DNA of 64,000 bases from Xylogone sp. PMI_703 (GCA_021399445.1 JAJTUQ010000001.1:8680001-8744000); one strand, 5' to 3'; shown: positions 20,952-32,695, counted from the stretch's first letter. Numbers and translations: made by a program. Notes: generated from the letters alone by a model not told the origin.

Positions 20952-22575
20952 ATGGCTGATTACAATACTATTCCTAAAGCTGCAAAGTCACAGCCATCTC
21001 CATACCGAGTTTCTGTTCCAGAAGATAAGCTTGTAGAGCTAAAGCAGCTCCTAAAGCTCTCTAAGATTGGACCACCAACTTATGAAAATCTCCACGCAGA
21101 TCCGCTGGTAGGCAAATTTGGGCTAACAAGAGAATGGCTAATTAATGCAAAGTCTGAATGGGAGGCATTCGACTGGTAAAGATTTCCAACACGTAACTTG
21201 AACAATCGCACACCAGCACTCTATATTTACGTTAATCATTCCCTTCGCTTGGCAATGAGTATATTCATTTTGCAAGCTATAGCTGATAGACTCTCACAGG
21301 CGTTCGGTGGAAGAGCGATTGAATTTCTTCTCTAATTATAAGCTCAAAATTGGAGAAATCGACCTGCATTTTATTGCACTATTCTCCGAGAACCCCGATG
21401 CAGTGCCTCTGGTTCTGCTCCATGGATGGCCTGGTATGTGACTCTTCGCATATCTGGTGTCCGATTAGTGCTATTCAGATGGATCTTCTCAGTTTAAATA
21501 CAATGCTGACCCAACAAGGTTCGATTCTGGAATTTCTTTCTCTTCTTTCACTTATGAAGAAGCAATACTCTCCGAAGGATCTCCCTTTTCACCTTGTTGT
21601 TCCGTCTCTACCTGGGTACGGCTTCTCCTCGGGCCCACCTTTGGACCATAATTTTACAATGTTCGACGTTGCAGAGACAATTAACAGTTTGATGGTTGAA
21701 CTTGGTTTCGGAGAAACTGGCTATGTTGCTCATGGCGGGGATATCGGCAGTAGGGTCAGCAGGTTTCTAGGTGCGAACTATGCAGCATGCAAAGCTGTGC
21801 ATCGTACGTTCTACGTGCTCTCGAGTAGTATTTTAGCAGACTGACTTGTTTATTATTGCAGTTAACTTTTGTCTTATGCCACAACCAGAGAGTATACCAA
21901 TAGAAAGTCTTACTACTTATGAGCGAGCCGGGGTTGAGCGGGGAAACACCTTTCTAGCAACTGAAAGCGCCTACGCAAAGGCGGCAGCAAGTCGTCCAGC
22001 AACGATCGGACTTGTCTTAAGTACAAATCCCCTGGCATTACTCGCATGGTATATATAACCTATCGGATAGTACAACCATCAACAAACTAATAACTTCAGG
22101 ATAGGTGAAAAGTTCCTAGAATGGACAGATGAGACTCCTTCACTCAATGAGATATTAGCATCTATTTCACTCTATTGGCTTACTGATACCTATCCTCGAT
22201 CTATCTACCCTTACCGCGAGGTTAGCACCCTTAGTTCATGTCTATTAATATATTCTTAAGCAGGGATGCTAATAGACTGTCCAATAACAGAGTTACGTTG
22301 CCAATCCTACACACAGTGCCCCCGTTATCTACGTCAATAAGCCACTCGGATACTCATCCTTCCCCAAGGAAGTATTTCCAGTTCCTGTCTCCTGGGTCGC
22401 GACAGCTGGAAAGCTCTGCTGGTCAAAAGTCCACACTAAGGTAAGATATACACGTACCGCGTTAGGACGTGATGTTTACTCAATACAGGGTGGGCATTTC
22501 ACGGCATTGGAGCAACCAGAATCTATCAAAGAAGACCTGGAGAATTTCATTGCGCAAGTCTGGGTGAAGGAATAA
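20952..22575 (+). CDS. Epoxide hydrolase with EHN domain (microsomal/juvenile-hormone type)
   Basis: Seven exons: 20952-21175, 21300-21433, 21519-21803, 21862-22048, 22100-22220, 22291-22440, 22489-22575; all junctions are GT..AG and in frame, giving 395 residues, normal for the family. The N-terminal EHN domain covers about 15-100 (EAFDWRSVEERLNFFSNY, split by the first intron). The hydrolase fold shows the oxyanion motif HGWPGS, the nucleophile in GGDIGS, LNFCLMP after it, the cap segment, YVNKPLGYSSFPKE, and the catalytic His in GGHFTALEQPE. It should open epoxides to diols, either in detoxification or in making a metabolite. The exact start of exon 6 is the least certain junction. Confidence 0.88.
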
Positions 22576-23300
22576 GGAGCAGAGTCGATTATGAAGCGTG
22601 AAAAGAATCGGATTCGGCTTATAGAGTTGAATGGTATCAAATATTTGGAAGACAAAACAACTTAGCATCCAAAGCGACTGGTCATACTATAGCGAATATC
22701 ACAGGGATATATTTAACAGTATGAACTAGCCTTGAAACCTCATCGCTGTAGTCTCAGGAAGCTCAACACCCGCCAGCCTCACAGTACCTTATGATGAGCA
22801 AGGAGGTCTAAGCGCAAGCTGAAAAAGCATATAAAGGGCCTTAACCCCTCTATGCTCTTCAAGTTCTTCAGCCTTTTGCACATGAACACGACAGTTGACT
22901 TTTTCACCCACCCACCTCTATTCCCTTGTTTTTGCGCTGTATCTACAACTTCATGTATTTAGATAGTAGCGCCCTGTACAGTTCTCTCTAGTCACCCACA
23001 CAGTAGCGTCCTAGGACGGTCACAGGCTCCCTAGATAGCTGTAGTTTAGGAAGCCTTCTCAGTTTCGTACAACCTTCGATTCAGCCTTGCCGGGAATAAA
23101 TCAAGCTCATGCGGGAGCCTGGCGCCACCAAGGCATATTTGGTTCCGGTACATTACTAATGGTCCGGCGGAAGAAAGTGGGGAAACAAGCATCGGTTTAG
23201 TGTATCAAGGGAACATATATCAAGGAAGCCATATTTAAAGATTAACTATTTCTTTGCTCTTATACTCTTCCGAGCAAACTTCAGATATATCCTCGCTGAA
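22576..23300. other. Intergenic between two epoxide hydrolases
   Basis: About 725 bp with no coding signal. A TATAAAGG-like element lies near 22828 and an AT-rich CATATTTAAAG near 23230, about 70 bp before the next start; the latter may serve as its core promoter. Confidence 0.4.
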
Positions 23301-24930
23301 ATGGCTGACGGTACCACTGAACTCCCTCCGCTACCTCTCCCAGAAGGCATAACATCCTTCTATGTCCCTACCTCTGAGCTAACTTACCATGTGCTCTCGG
23401 CCGGTTCACCGACCAATCCACTTATTCTCTTGCAACACGGCTTTCCTGAACTTGCCTTCTCATGGCGAAAAGTCATGCTCCCAATTGCTGCAGCTGGCTT
23501 TCATGTATGTTCAAGTTCATTACCTTTGCGCTTCTTTTGATATTGTTCGGCCCACAGGTACTGAAAGAGAATTACTTTTCCGGATCATGTCTTCCTACAT
23601 CTCAAACCCATGAATGCTTATCTCTATGTTTGTACTTCGATAATATACTCTCATACTTCAAACTTCAAAATGCACTTCTTTGTTAATGCTCCTAATTGAA
23701 TAAAGCATAATTAATTCCGTATCTAATTTTCACTCAAGGTAGTTGCCTATGATCAGCGGGGCTATGGCCGTACCACTGGATGGGATACTTCCTCATACTC
23801 CGGCGTGAATTTATACACATTCCAAGTCTCACGAATTGTTGCCGATGCAGTACGCCTAGTTACTGCGTTGGGCCACAAGGAGGTCGAGTGTATTGTGGGG
23901 CATGATTTCGGAAGTGTAAGCGCAGCCGCATGTGCTTTGATGAGAGGAGATATGTTTAAGAGGTGAGTGAATCGTGCTAGTTACATGTAGAATGCCTTAG
24001 AGAGACTTGACGAGATCACACGATTTTATGTGTGCAAAGATCCCTACGCGCTCCCCTTATTTTCTCATTTATTGTACCTGCCATGATTGGATTCGGCTGG
24101 AGGCAATCTACATTAATACCAAAAATCAGCAATGGAAACTAACAGTCTTACCTCAATCCAGAGTAGTGCTAATGTCTCACCCTTTTACTCTCTTACCACA
24201 CCATCCGCCTGTTCAGCGGTCCCGCTCTCCAATACGCCCTCCACTCTCTGAAGACTTATCTGTAACCCTCTCTCGTGGCCTTGCCGAACTTCCTCGTCCA
24301 GTCAAGCACTACAGACTCTATTACGCAGAGGCCTCCGCCAACGATGAAATGGCCTACCCAACTGGAGCATCTTTGCATGAATTCCTTCGCGGCTACTTCT
24401 ACCTCAAGTCTGCAGACTGGGAAGGAAATGCTTCAATCGGTCCTCTTAAATCTAGAAAGCCGTCAGATCTAGCCACAATGCCACCATATTACATAATGCC
24501 TTTAGAATATGGTATGCGCGCTACTGTTACAGAAGCTATGGCAAAACTAGACAAAGAAGAGGTCCTAAGAAACATGGCCAGTTGGCTATCAGAATCTGAA
24601 ATTGCGGTTTACACTGCGGAGTTTGGCCGGACGGGTTTTCAAGGAGGGTTGAACTGGTATCGTGTTTCAGCATCGCCAGAACTATTGCGTGAATTAGATG
24701 CATATGCTGGGAAGAAAATTAAGGTACCATGTTGCTTTATTGCCGGGGAACGTGACTGGGGAAGGCTACAGTCTCCAGGAGCAGTAGATGAGATGGTGAC
24801 GGGGAAGAGCTGTGAGCAATTCAGAGGGCAGAAGATTATCAAAGGGGCCGGGCATTGGGTTATGCAAGAGAATAGCGAACAGGTAGTGAAAGGGATATTA
24901 GCGTTCGTGGAAGGTGAGAGCATAAAATGA
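23301..24930 (+). CDS. Epoxide hydrolase-like alpha/beta hydrolase (soluble type)
   Basis: Three exons: 23301-23504, 23739-23962, 24162-24930, giving 398 residues. The introns are long for this window (234 and 199 bp) but have good borders and keep the frame. Motifs are HGFPE (oxyanion region), DQRGYGRT, nucleophile Asp in GHDFGS, acid in GERDWG and catalytic His in GAGHWVMQE. It has no EHN domain, so it belongs to a different subfamily from the gene just upstream. Transcription is in the same direction as the neighbouring hydrolases, 725 bp apart, which fits co-regulated tailoring or detoxification enzymes. Confidence 0.85.
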
Positions 24931-25629
24931 AGAATAACTGGGCGGAAACTTGAAAATTAATTCATTGAGATCTCGTTGGTATGTAATGCTGTAATCTCTC
25001 GGTTCAATAGTTTGTAAGGTTGGAATAATGTTAGTTAACCGGTACAAAGATTAATATCTCATTGGTAATAAGAGAATACTAGAGTGTGCAAGTGATACAA
25101 AATGTAGCTGAAGTCTCAAAGTTCAAGCTCTCTACACTTGTGCGTATAATTTATCTTGAGTAATATAAAAGTTCACAGTCTACAGGTTTATAGCTATTCT
25201 GATCATAAAACAACAAATTATGCTACAGCGGTTCATGAAAGCTATTTCATGAAAATGATACACTCGTAATATATTAAGATAAAGTTTAATGGCTCTATAA
25301 GTACACGGCCCTAAGAACTAAGTGGTTGTATAATCGTCAATCCATCGGATATGGTCCCGGCCTTCTTGAAAAAGAATGTTAACGTAACTCAGTGACAGTA
25401 GTCTTAAAGTTCTTGAGCCAGAATAATATAGGAGTGTATAGGCAGTTGGAGGTCTCTTTTTGTTCTAAGTGGCTGTCGCTTAAAAGCCAACATCTAGCAG
25501 GCCGAGAACTTAGGCACCACCGCATCCCATTAGTCACCTCTATTGACTTGTTAATATATAAAGAGACGTTGCCACACCATTAGGCACGTCGGCACCATAT
25601 AGAAGAGACAGCGCCGTAATTAAGAAAGT
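24931..25629. other. AT-rich intergenic region
   Basis: Nothing beyond untranslated and promoter sequence is seen. A 63-codon frame at 25392-25583 has no family resemblance. Confidence 0.4.
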
Positions 25630-26631
25630 ATGGACATAGCCTTATCTACGCCTGAGCTCTTAGCAGCTATCATTGCCGGCCTACCGATGAAGGATGTCCT
25701 CGTCAATGCTATGCGCGTGAATCGTACGTGGTACACTACTATCAGCACATTTCCCGTTCTTCAGCAACTTTTATTTTTTACGTCTATCAATCCCTCACAG
25801 AAAGACTCGGCGCACTGGATAAAAAACCCACTTCTAGCTGAAAAGTTCCCTTATTGGTTTATTCGGGATTTTCGTGATACGGGGCGTTTCGTTGTTGACA
25901 GATCTGATGACCCACTAGGAGAGTATGACTTTTCAGGAGAATACAAATATTATCCCACTTGTGGGCAGTATGATCTTAAGAAACTGGACTGGGCCTCTAA
26001 TTCCGACGCTTACTCTCGCCCAGAGGCCAGTTGGAGGCGAATGATGGTTATGCAGCCTGCTATCACTAGGTTGAAGATTATATCTGCAACAACTTTTCGC
26101 AAGAAATGGTCAAGAAAGAGACTAGAGAAATATATCTCACTGGAGGATGGGGGAGTCCGGATGGGTCTTTTATATGACATCACTATCGGTTATTGTGACG
26201 AGACGTACGCACGTTTTGGAGTACAGTGGAATATGTTTGAATATGAGGTGGATACAGGTGCTGAGGAATACTCAGATGGAGATAGCGATTTTTACCCTAA
26301 AGAAGTATTAGTGGAAAAGTATGAAGAGACAGACAGTTTGACTCTGATCTGGGCAAATCATCGTACCAATCATAGGGGGACACCACAGCTCCGACGGCAT
26401 TCCCCACTAGGGGAAGATTTCAGAAGCAGATCGAGAGACGACATGTGGAGTGATGCAGCGAAATTGATAGAAACTGGTATCTATACTTCTGACCGGGACC
26501 CTGGTATAGAAGGGCGAGAGGCCTTCCATCGGGAATATGAAGAGGAGGAACGTCAGAGAAAACTTAAAGAAGAGAATTATAGACGACTTCAAATGGAGGG
26601 CGGTAATAGTATGAGAGGGCTGAATCTATAA
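25630..26631 (+). CDS. F-box-like protein
   Basis: Intronless gene of 333 residues. Residues 5-50 form a fungal F-box (LSTPELLAAIIAGLPMKDVL, then RVNRTWYTTI and LQQLLFF), the module that ties a protein to SCF ubiquitin ligases. The rest is rich in aromatic and charged residues, has no leucine-rich or WD repeats, and ends in a charged helix. Such orphan F-box proteins are numerous in leotiomycetes and no target can be named. Its position inside a run of metabolic enzymes is probably chance. Confidence 0.8.
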   Translation: MDIALSTPELLAAIIAGLPMKDVLVNAMRVNRTWYTTISTFPVLQQLLFFTSINPSQKDSAHWIKNPLLAEKFPYWFIRDFRDTGRFVVDRSDDPLGEYDFSGEYKYYPTCGQYDLKKLDWASNSDAYSRPEASWRRMMVMQPAITRLKIISATTFRKKWSRKRLEKYISLEDGGVRMGLLYDITIGYCDETYARFGVQWNMFEYEVDTGAEEYSDGDSDFYPKEVLVEKYEETDSLTLIWANHRTNHRGTPQLRRHSPLGEDFRSRSRDDMWSDAAKLIETGIYTSDRDPGIEGREAFHREYEEEERQRKLKEENYRRLQMEGGNSMRGLNL

Positions 26632-26869
26632 ATACACACGGTCATCCTTTGTTAAATTAATTTTACTAGTGCGGCTTGATGTCACTAATATGCGAGTATC
26701 TCGTCAGACATGCTCTAAGGGCTCAGACTTGCAACTTCGTACGCCTAATACGAATCATACAGTACTTTATGCTAAGAACGCCATGTGAATTTGATAGACT
26801 ATAGCCTCAACTATACTGACATTTAGCTCATATAAAATAAAGTATCATCCCTTACTTGAGACTCCAATA

Positions 26870-28133
26870 TTATACCACGACTATAACCGACTTTGCTTGG
26901 TATGCACCCTCAAGAAACTCAACATCTTCTGGGGTTAGAAGTCCCTCCTTGATCTTTTTCATACCTTCACTAATTTGATTGACTCTCTCAGTGCTTCCTA
27001 GTCCCAGTATTGGGCTCACGCCCTTTGCAAAGCACCAGGCCACAACTATAGTAGGCATATTTGTGTCTTTCTTCTTGGCAAGCTCTTCAACACGTCTAAT
27101 AGTCTCGATATCTGCATCCGTAACCTTACCCAACAGAAGCTCGCTATAGGTATCAGACTTCTGGCGAGCCGTAGACTCTGAATTGTATGGTCGACTAAGG
27201 AGCCCTCGCGCGAGAGGGGAATATGGAATGAGGCCTACTCCAGAATCTTTACAGTAAGGGATCATTTCCCGCTCCTCTTCACGGTAGAGGAGGCTGTAGT
27301 AGTCCTGCATACTGATGAACTGATGCCAGCCATTCTGTTTTGCAATATTCTGCAGGGACTGAAACTCCCATGCCGTCATCTAAATAACACTTAGATAAGA
27401 TATCTGAAGAAACGAATGACCTCAAATCGACTCACCGAGCATGCTCCGATATATCTAGCTTTCCCACTCTCGACAACATCATTCAGAGCCTTCATAATTT
27501 CTTCCCTTGGAGTGTCACGATCAAGTCTGTGGATTTGAAGGACATCAAGATATGTTCCGAGTCGGCTAATGCTTGCATCGACAGCATCAATTATGTGCTT
27601 TCTAGATAGCCCAACACGGTTGACCATGACGCCATCGTTAAGGGTCATTCTCTTGAAAATTTCCGTCTCGTCTAGGCCCTCGGTAGTATCAGGAAGTCCT
27701 CCAAAGCACTTCGACAAAATGACCACTTGCTCACGAGGGATGTTGTATTGTTTGAGGGCCTTGCCAAGGATGCGTTCGGAATCTCCCCAGGAATAAATAT
27801 CGGCCTGCATTTTAAGTCAACATACATATCTATACCATCGACACTAGGTTGGATAGGTTACAGTATCCCAGGTATTGATCCCAACATCAAATGCACGTTT
27901 TATAATGGGCAGAGCCTGCTCTTCTGGTACGGTCCAACCCATCTGTGCAGTGTCTCCAAATGACATCGCGCCAAGGACGACTTTAGAGATTTTTAAGCCG
28001 GAATTTCCGAGACTGGGATAATTGAATATTAGCATTATCTCCGTTATATTACTATATTCTTAAAGTGTTATACTGTCTAAGTGTTCCTAAGGACTAAAGT
28101 ATTGAAATTGGAAGCTTACCGTACGTATTCCAT
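26870..28133 (-). CDS. Aldo-keto reductase (versiconal/norsolorinic-acid reductase-like)
   Basis: Four exons on the minus strand, in transcript order: 28133-28120 (14 bases only), 28012-27862, 27804-27436, 27379-26870. All junctions are GT..AG and phases fit, giving 347 residues. The tiny first exon encodes MEYV and part of an Arg, restoring the family start MEYVRLGNSGLKISKVVLG. Catalytic residues are all present: Asp and Tyr in NTWDTADIYS, Lys in VILSKC, His in LQIHRLD. Later conserved runs are ISMQDYYSLLYREEEREMIP and GVGLIPYSPLARG. It is an NADPH-dependent reductase of small carbonyls; members of this group occur in secondary-metabolite clusters. A TATAAA lies on the same strand about 25 bp before the ATG (28158-28163). 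Confidence 0.9.
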
Positions 28134-28641
28134 TGTGAATGAAGAACAGTTATTTACTTTATAAGGGGTTGTGCTGTCTTGCCAATGAATAGAATTTGTA
28201 TAGAAGTGACCATTTCTAGCTTCTTATATAGACTTGGTTGGATCTATACCAAGCTTCGGAGATTGAATTTCTAAGATACCGATGTGAGCACTTTAGTTGT
28301 AACCTTATAAGCATGCATAACATGACTGGTTATTTACCCATCAGTGCTTCAATATAACTGGGTAGCAGGGCTGTGGCGCATCTTGCTGAAGTGAGCATGT
28401 ATGCATGGATTAGGTGAGCATACCAGGCGAATAAGCTACTTTACGTATCAGCTGTGGCGTATGCATCATGAAGATGCTGGATCTAACCACTTACGTATTC
28501 ACTGGCACGAGAATACTGAATTATCTTATAGCACTCAAATTTAATTTATAATAATCTTGTCATGTTTTTTACATTACTATTCGTATTCCTTATAGACTCT
28601 ATATAAGGCTCTGTGTTCTCCTATCCGTGGGATCCGTGAGA
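28134..28641. other. AT-rich intergenic region
   Basis: About 500 bp between the 5' end of the reductase and the 3' end of the bZIP gene; it should carry the reductase promoter. No gene is seen. Confidence 0.45.
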
Positions 28642-29957
28642 TTACCACGGATATAATGACCGGTCTCCTCTCATCTCACACCACCACTGCGTCTGATGGT
28701 AGACTTCTCCGTCTGCACCGCCTAGCAGGATCCACCATTTTCTCAGGAACCAGGGCTGTGCCTCCCATGACCGCATATCCCATGGAGAGCCTGACCCTAA
28801 AGCGCTACTTCCTCCGCCGAGGCTTGAACCCCAGCAGATAAGACCGTCATTCTGAAGGTCACTACATAACTCATCTTCATCGATCATTGGTGGCTCGGAG
28901 CAAGCGAGCTTAATGATTCGTTCTCTGAAAGTCGGAAAGGGGAGTACATCAATGTATGGATGGTGACTATGGGTTACTTGAGAAGCACAGGGCCGTAAGT
29001 CTCTCTTCAAATCCGAAAATCCAGTCGTACAAGAGCGCTTGGCTACCTCCTCAGATATCTCTGCTTTGAAGAAAGGCGACTCAGTATCATCCTCACATAA
29101 GTGGTCATGGATAGGTAGACCTATTCCAAGTGCTTCAGCGTTAGCCAAACAAGCCGCAACAAACATGAATTGCTTGATTCTGAGATTGTTCTTGTAGATG
29201 TCTGGAAGACTCTCCGTGACTAGTCTGTTCCTATTCTGCAACATAACGATCTTATCTGTGCGAGGTATTAGGTTCTCGTCATTTTTCTCTGTTCCATTAG
29301 GATCGTCAATATTCGCGCCTTCTACACCGACCCCGACATTTTGTGTAAGAGCATGCAGTCCAGATTTGAGAATGTCGGCTAGTGTAAGGCGCCTCTTAAG
29401 AATAAGATTCCTTGTTCCTTCATCTAAGAGACCATTTTCTAGCAATAATTGGCTAGTAATGTCATACTCCCGGGCTTCATCGAGGGACGCAGAAGATGGA
29501 TGACCAGTAGTTTGCTGTGGGTTACAGAGCAGATTGCGAGAGAGATAAGAGGATGCATATTCTCCTTCCTTGTTTACATTGAAGTGTGTGATGTCCAGCA
29601 CCTCTTGAGAGCCAGACAACTCATTGAGATTGTTGGATATCTGTTGGACATGCTGATGAGCAGACGTCGCCGATCCTCTACAAGTAATATCCAACGTTGA
29701 TAAAGAGGGAGGGCTTGGTTCGGGCACACTTCTTTGATCTTGATTGGATAGAGAGCCATACGCATTTACGCAGTCAGCCAGGTCTTGAAGTGACTGTAAA
29801 TGTCTTTTTTGTCGTTCCCCTGTGGACTCGCGAGCTAAGCCTGCTTATCCGGTGCGATATGCTATTCTGTTGACTTACGATAGTTTTTCTGCGCTCGCCT
29901 ATTCTGTATTCGTCTTCTTTCGGAGATCTGTTTCCTAGCCTTTGGTTCTGGAGGCAT
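28642..29957 (-). CDS. bZIP transcription factor with DUF3425 domain
   Basis: Two exons in transcript order: 29957-29879 and 29840-28642, giving 425 residues. The first exon and the start of the second encode the basic region (RKQISERRRIQNRRAQKNYR) and a short zipper-like helix (RQKRHLQSLQDLADCV). The C-terminal DUF3425 block starts at HPYIDVLPFPTFRERI and includes NDGLICWG, PWDMRSWEAQPWFLRKWWIL and QTQWW. The intron is only 38 bp by this reading; a downstream AG would make it 44 bp and also stays in frame. Such factors often control stress or secondary-metabolite genes. It sits next to the aldo-keto reductase and could regulate the neighbouring enzymes (inference). Confidence 0.85.
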
Positions 29958-31538
29958 GCTTATGGTGATTATGCCTGGAGAGGAGCGTCTTCGTAGGAAA
30001 ATATCCCGCGACTAAGAACGTTGAAATGTAGATGAAATAAAGATAAGCCATGCTCACGCGAGCATGCAGTAGCGGATTTAGTACGAGTAAGCCTGCATAC
30101 CTCCACCAATACCCGTAGATGGTTTTCAGTACTGTGCGTAATAAGCTAAAACTAACGTAATTCCCGGTCCACCGGTCATCCCGATCCACCGGTCACCCCA
30201 AATTTACAGCGAAATCGAGAAAAATCGATTGTTAATAACTCAACAAATATATTATTATATTTAACCAAACTTTATAATCTATTTGTTTATATAATAACTA
30301 ATGAGTATATAAATTTTAATATAATTAGAATGTGTAACTTATACTGTATAATAAAATAACTTGGGGTTAGAGGTCTAAAATCTAATCTAATAACATTCCA
30401 GATTTTCAAACAACAAAATACCAAAATATTTGGAATTAGACTAAGATAATTAGTTATTATGCAAAATATGATCTTTTCGAATTCTATGGTTGTTGAGTTA
30501 TTAGCAATCGATTTTTCTCGATTTCGCTGTAAATTTGGGGTGACCGGTGGATCGGGATGACCGGTGGATCGGGATGACCGGTGGACCGGGAATTACGTTA
30601 CACGAATCGGTTTGTACGTAAGCGTCAAACACTTGATCTGTCTTGCATCTGGTCGTCCCTATGGTAAGGCTTATTAAGCAGGTGCGGTTTAACTGGGCGC
30701 CGTTAAAGGCGTAAAACTTCTTCAGGCTTGGAACTTTTATTTGCTTTTCCTGATAGTGACTATCCCGGCGAGTAAATTTTCTTGCGGGCTCAACAAATGG
30801 GACCGCCATTTTCTCAAATAAACCGCTTTCAACCGTCTCTCAAGCCTCTTGTTAACACTATTCGTGACAATACAGAAGTTAATTCCATGAAACCATAGTG
30901 GCAGGAAAGCAATGTGCTAAGCCACTCCCATGGTAACAGTGGCTGTCGATATAGGCAGGCCGGAGCAGGCCGGAGCAGGCTGACTTGCTAACCATTGACC
31001 CTAACGAGGTTGGTAACTCACACATAGGGAACCAAAAATAACACAGCCACATGCGCCTTAACCTGCGGTTTGGAATCTGATCGAATGCGCAATACTCTGA
31101 ATACATAAACCCAACTTGTGGACACCTTTTAATTTTAAATATGAACTTGCCTCAATGATGATGACTTGAAGCAATGCAAGGTACGCACCAACGAGGGGGT
31201 AAATACACGCAGCCTGATCATTTTGCATAGCCTCCTCTTTGTACAACCTACTGATACAAGGACACAGGGCATGCCATAAGGCTCTATGGCGTAGGCCAAT
31301 AATACGGCCCGTGTCCATGGCATAAGATGACTGGGCCAGACTCCTTCGATTTAGTCAACTTTCTCCTGTGTTCCCTCGTCTCAATAGCCTTTCAACGTTA
31401 ATGGTAATTGCTTGATCAAAAAGGGCGAACGCTTCCCCATAGCACTTAGAACTGCTCTGTGAAATTTTTCAAGGTTTTAACTTTCCAACAAATTACGACT
31501 GATTGTTTTAATTCCATTGGGCCTTGCCGACCACAATT
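29958..31538. other. Intergenic region with MITE
   Basis: It holds the bZIP upstream region and the 444-bp inverted-repeat element at 30155-30598. To the right of the element there is a short GGCCGGAGCA direct repeat (about 30958-30985), and I see no supportable gene. Confidence 0.5.
30155..30598. mobile_element. MITE with long inverted repeats and TA target duplication
   Basis: The two ends are inverted copies beginning ACGTAATTCCCGG, each flanked by TA (30153-30154 and 30599-30600), as expected for Tc1/mariner or Fot1/pogo-type insertion. The inverted repeats cover 30155-30246 (92 bp) and 30490-30598 (109 bp), with one mismatch apart from a length difference. That difference is a 17-bp unit (TGACCGGTGGATCGGGA), present twice on the left and three times on the right. 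The middle is AT-rich and codes for nothing, so the element must depend on a transposase elsewhere. Confidence 0.92.
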
Positions 31539-32695
31539 ATGTCTCAATCGGCTGCTCTGTCACGGCGCAAGCGATTCTGGGCGCGAAAAGAGCCAGAAGT
31601 TCCTGCAGAAGAAGGGCCCGCACTGTCTACAGTCTATTGCGCTGAAAATCCCATGATAGAGTAAGTCTCGTTCGTATAATCACGCATTTCTTCTGTCGCT
31701 CACCCGAACTCAGTATCGTTGTCGTACATGGATTAAATGGAGATGCGTTCAAGTCATTTACCACTGACAAAAATCACAAGTTCTGGCTGAAGGATGAGGA
31801 CATGCTCCCAAGGGACTTGCCTGACTGTCGTGTACTTACGTTTAGTTATCATGCATCTGTTACAGCTATTTTGGGCAAGACCTCTTCAGATACAATCTTA
31901 CAGCATGCGACAACTTTAGTGCAGGAGTTAGCTGCTCATCTTCGGGTAAGGAGCTCCGTCACTAAATTCTTGCCCGGAAGTATTCTTACAAAACAGCTGC
32001 AGTTAGAGAATACCATGGAAAGACCGATTATTTCCATATACCATTCTCCAGATGGTATAATAGTCAAACGAGCAAGATCCTCTCATTTATGCCGTAAAGT
32101 ACGTCTTGTGCTAATCAACAGGCACTTATCCACTCGAGAGTCGTTAAAGTAGGAAATCAGAGCATATATATTCGATCTTCATCTCAACATATGGCATCAT
32201 GTTTTTCGGTACACCGCAAAATGGAAGTAATAAGGCTAACTTAGCCACATTTGTGCGACGCATGGTTGATACGCTCCCGGATGCCCTGAAGAAAGGATCC
32301 GAGATTTTGCAAGATATCACCGACAATTTCCAGCCTAAAATGAAGAGATTTCATATATTTTCTATGGGAGCAGGAAAAGACAAATTTATCAGTAACACTA
32401 GATTATGTGAGTAGCGAGTTAGTTATTCCTTCTGGAGCGGGTCGACTAACAGATCGTGACGGAGACTTCAGCTACTCCAATCCTAGATGACACAGATTAC
32501 TCTAGATTGCGAACGGACCATAGAAATATGTGTAAATTTGCTTCTAGCACCTCGCCGGGCTACAGACTTGTTGTGTCAACCTTATTACGCTATTCTGAAG
32601 AAGCACCTAATACGATTTTACGCAGATGGGCTGAAGCGAAGGAAACTTTAAGGCCTATGCGTAAAAATGCAGCAAAGGAGTTATACCAGGAATAG
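31539..32695 (+). pseudogene. SERAC1/DUF676-like hydrolase (NLR N-terminal type), decayed
   Basis: Readable exons: 31539-31660, 31714-31945, 31997-32071, then from 32122. The first pieces give the family hallmarks VVVHGLNGDAFKSF and CRVLTFSYHASV; later come FISTYGIMFFGTPQNGS and a C-terminal block up to the stop at 32693-32695. Two problems suggest loss of function. The nucleophile elbow, normally CHSLGG in this family, reads YHSPDG, and the frame must shift between about 32160 and 32180 to reach STYGIMFFGTP; another mismatch of phase lies near 32409-32458. The junction 32072-32121 works only as a GC..AG intron. In fungi this domain commonly heads NACHT/NB-ARC receptors, but no such domain follows here. 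Confidence 0.65.
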
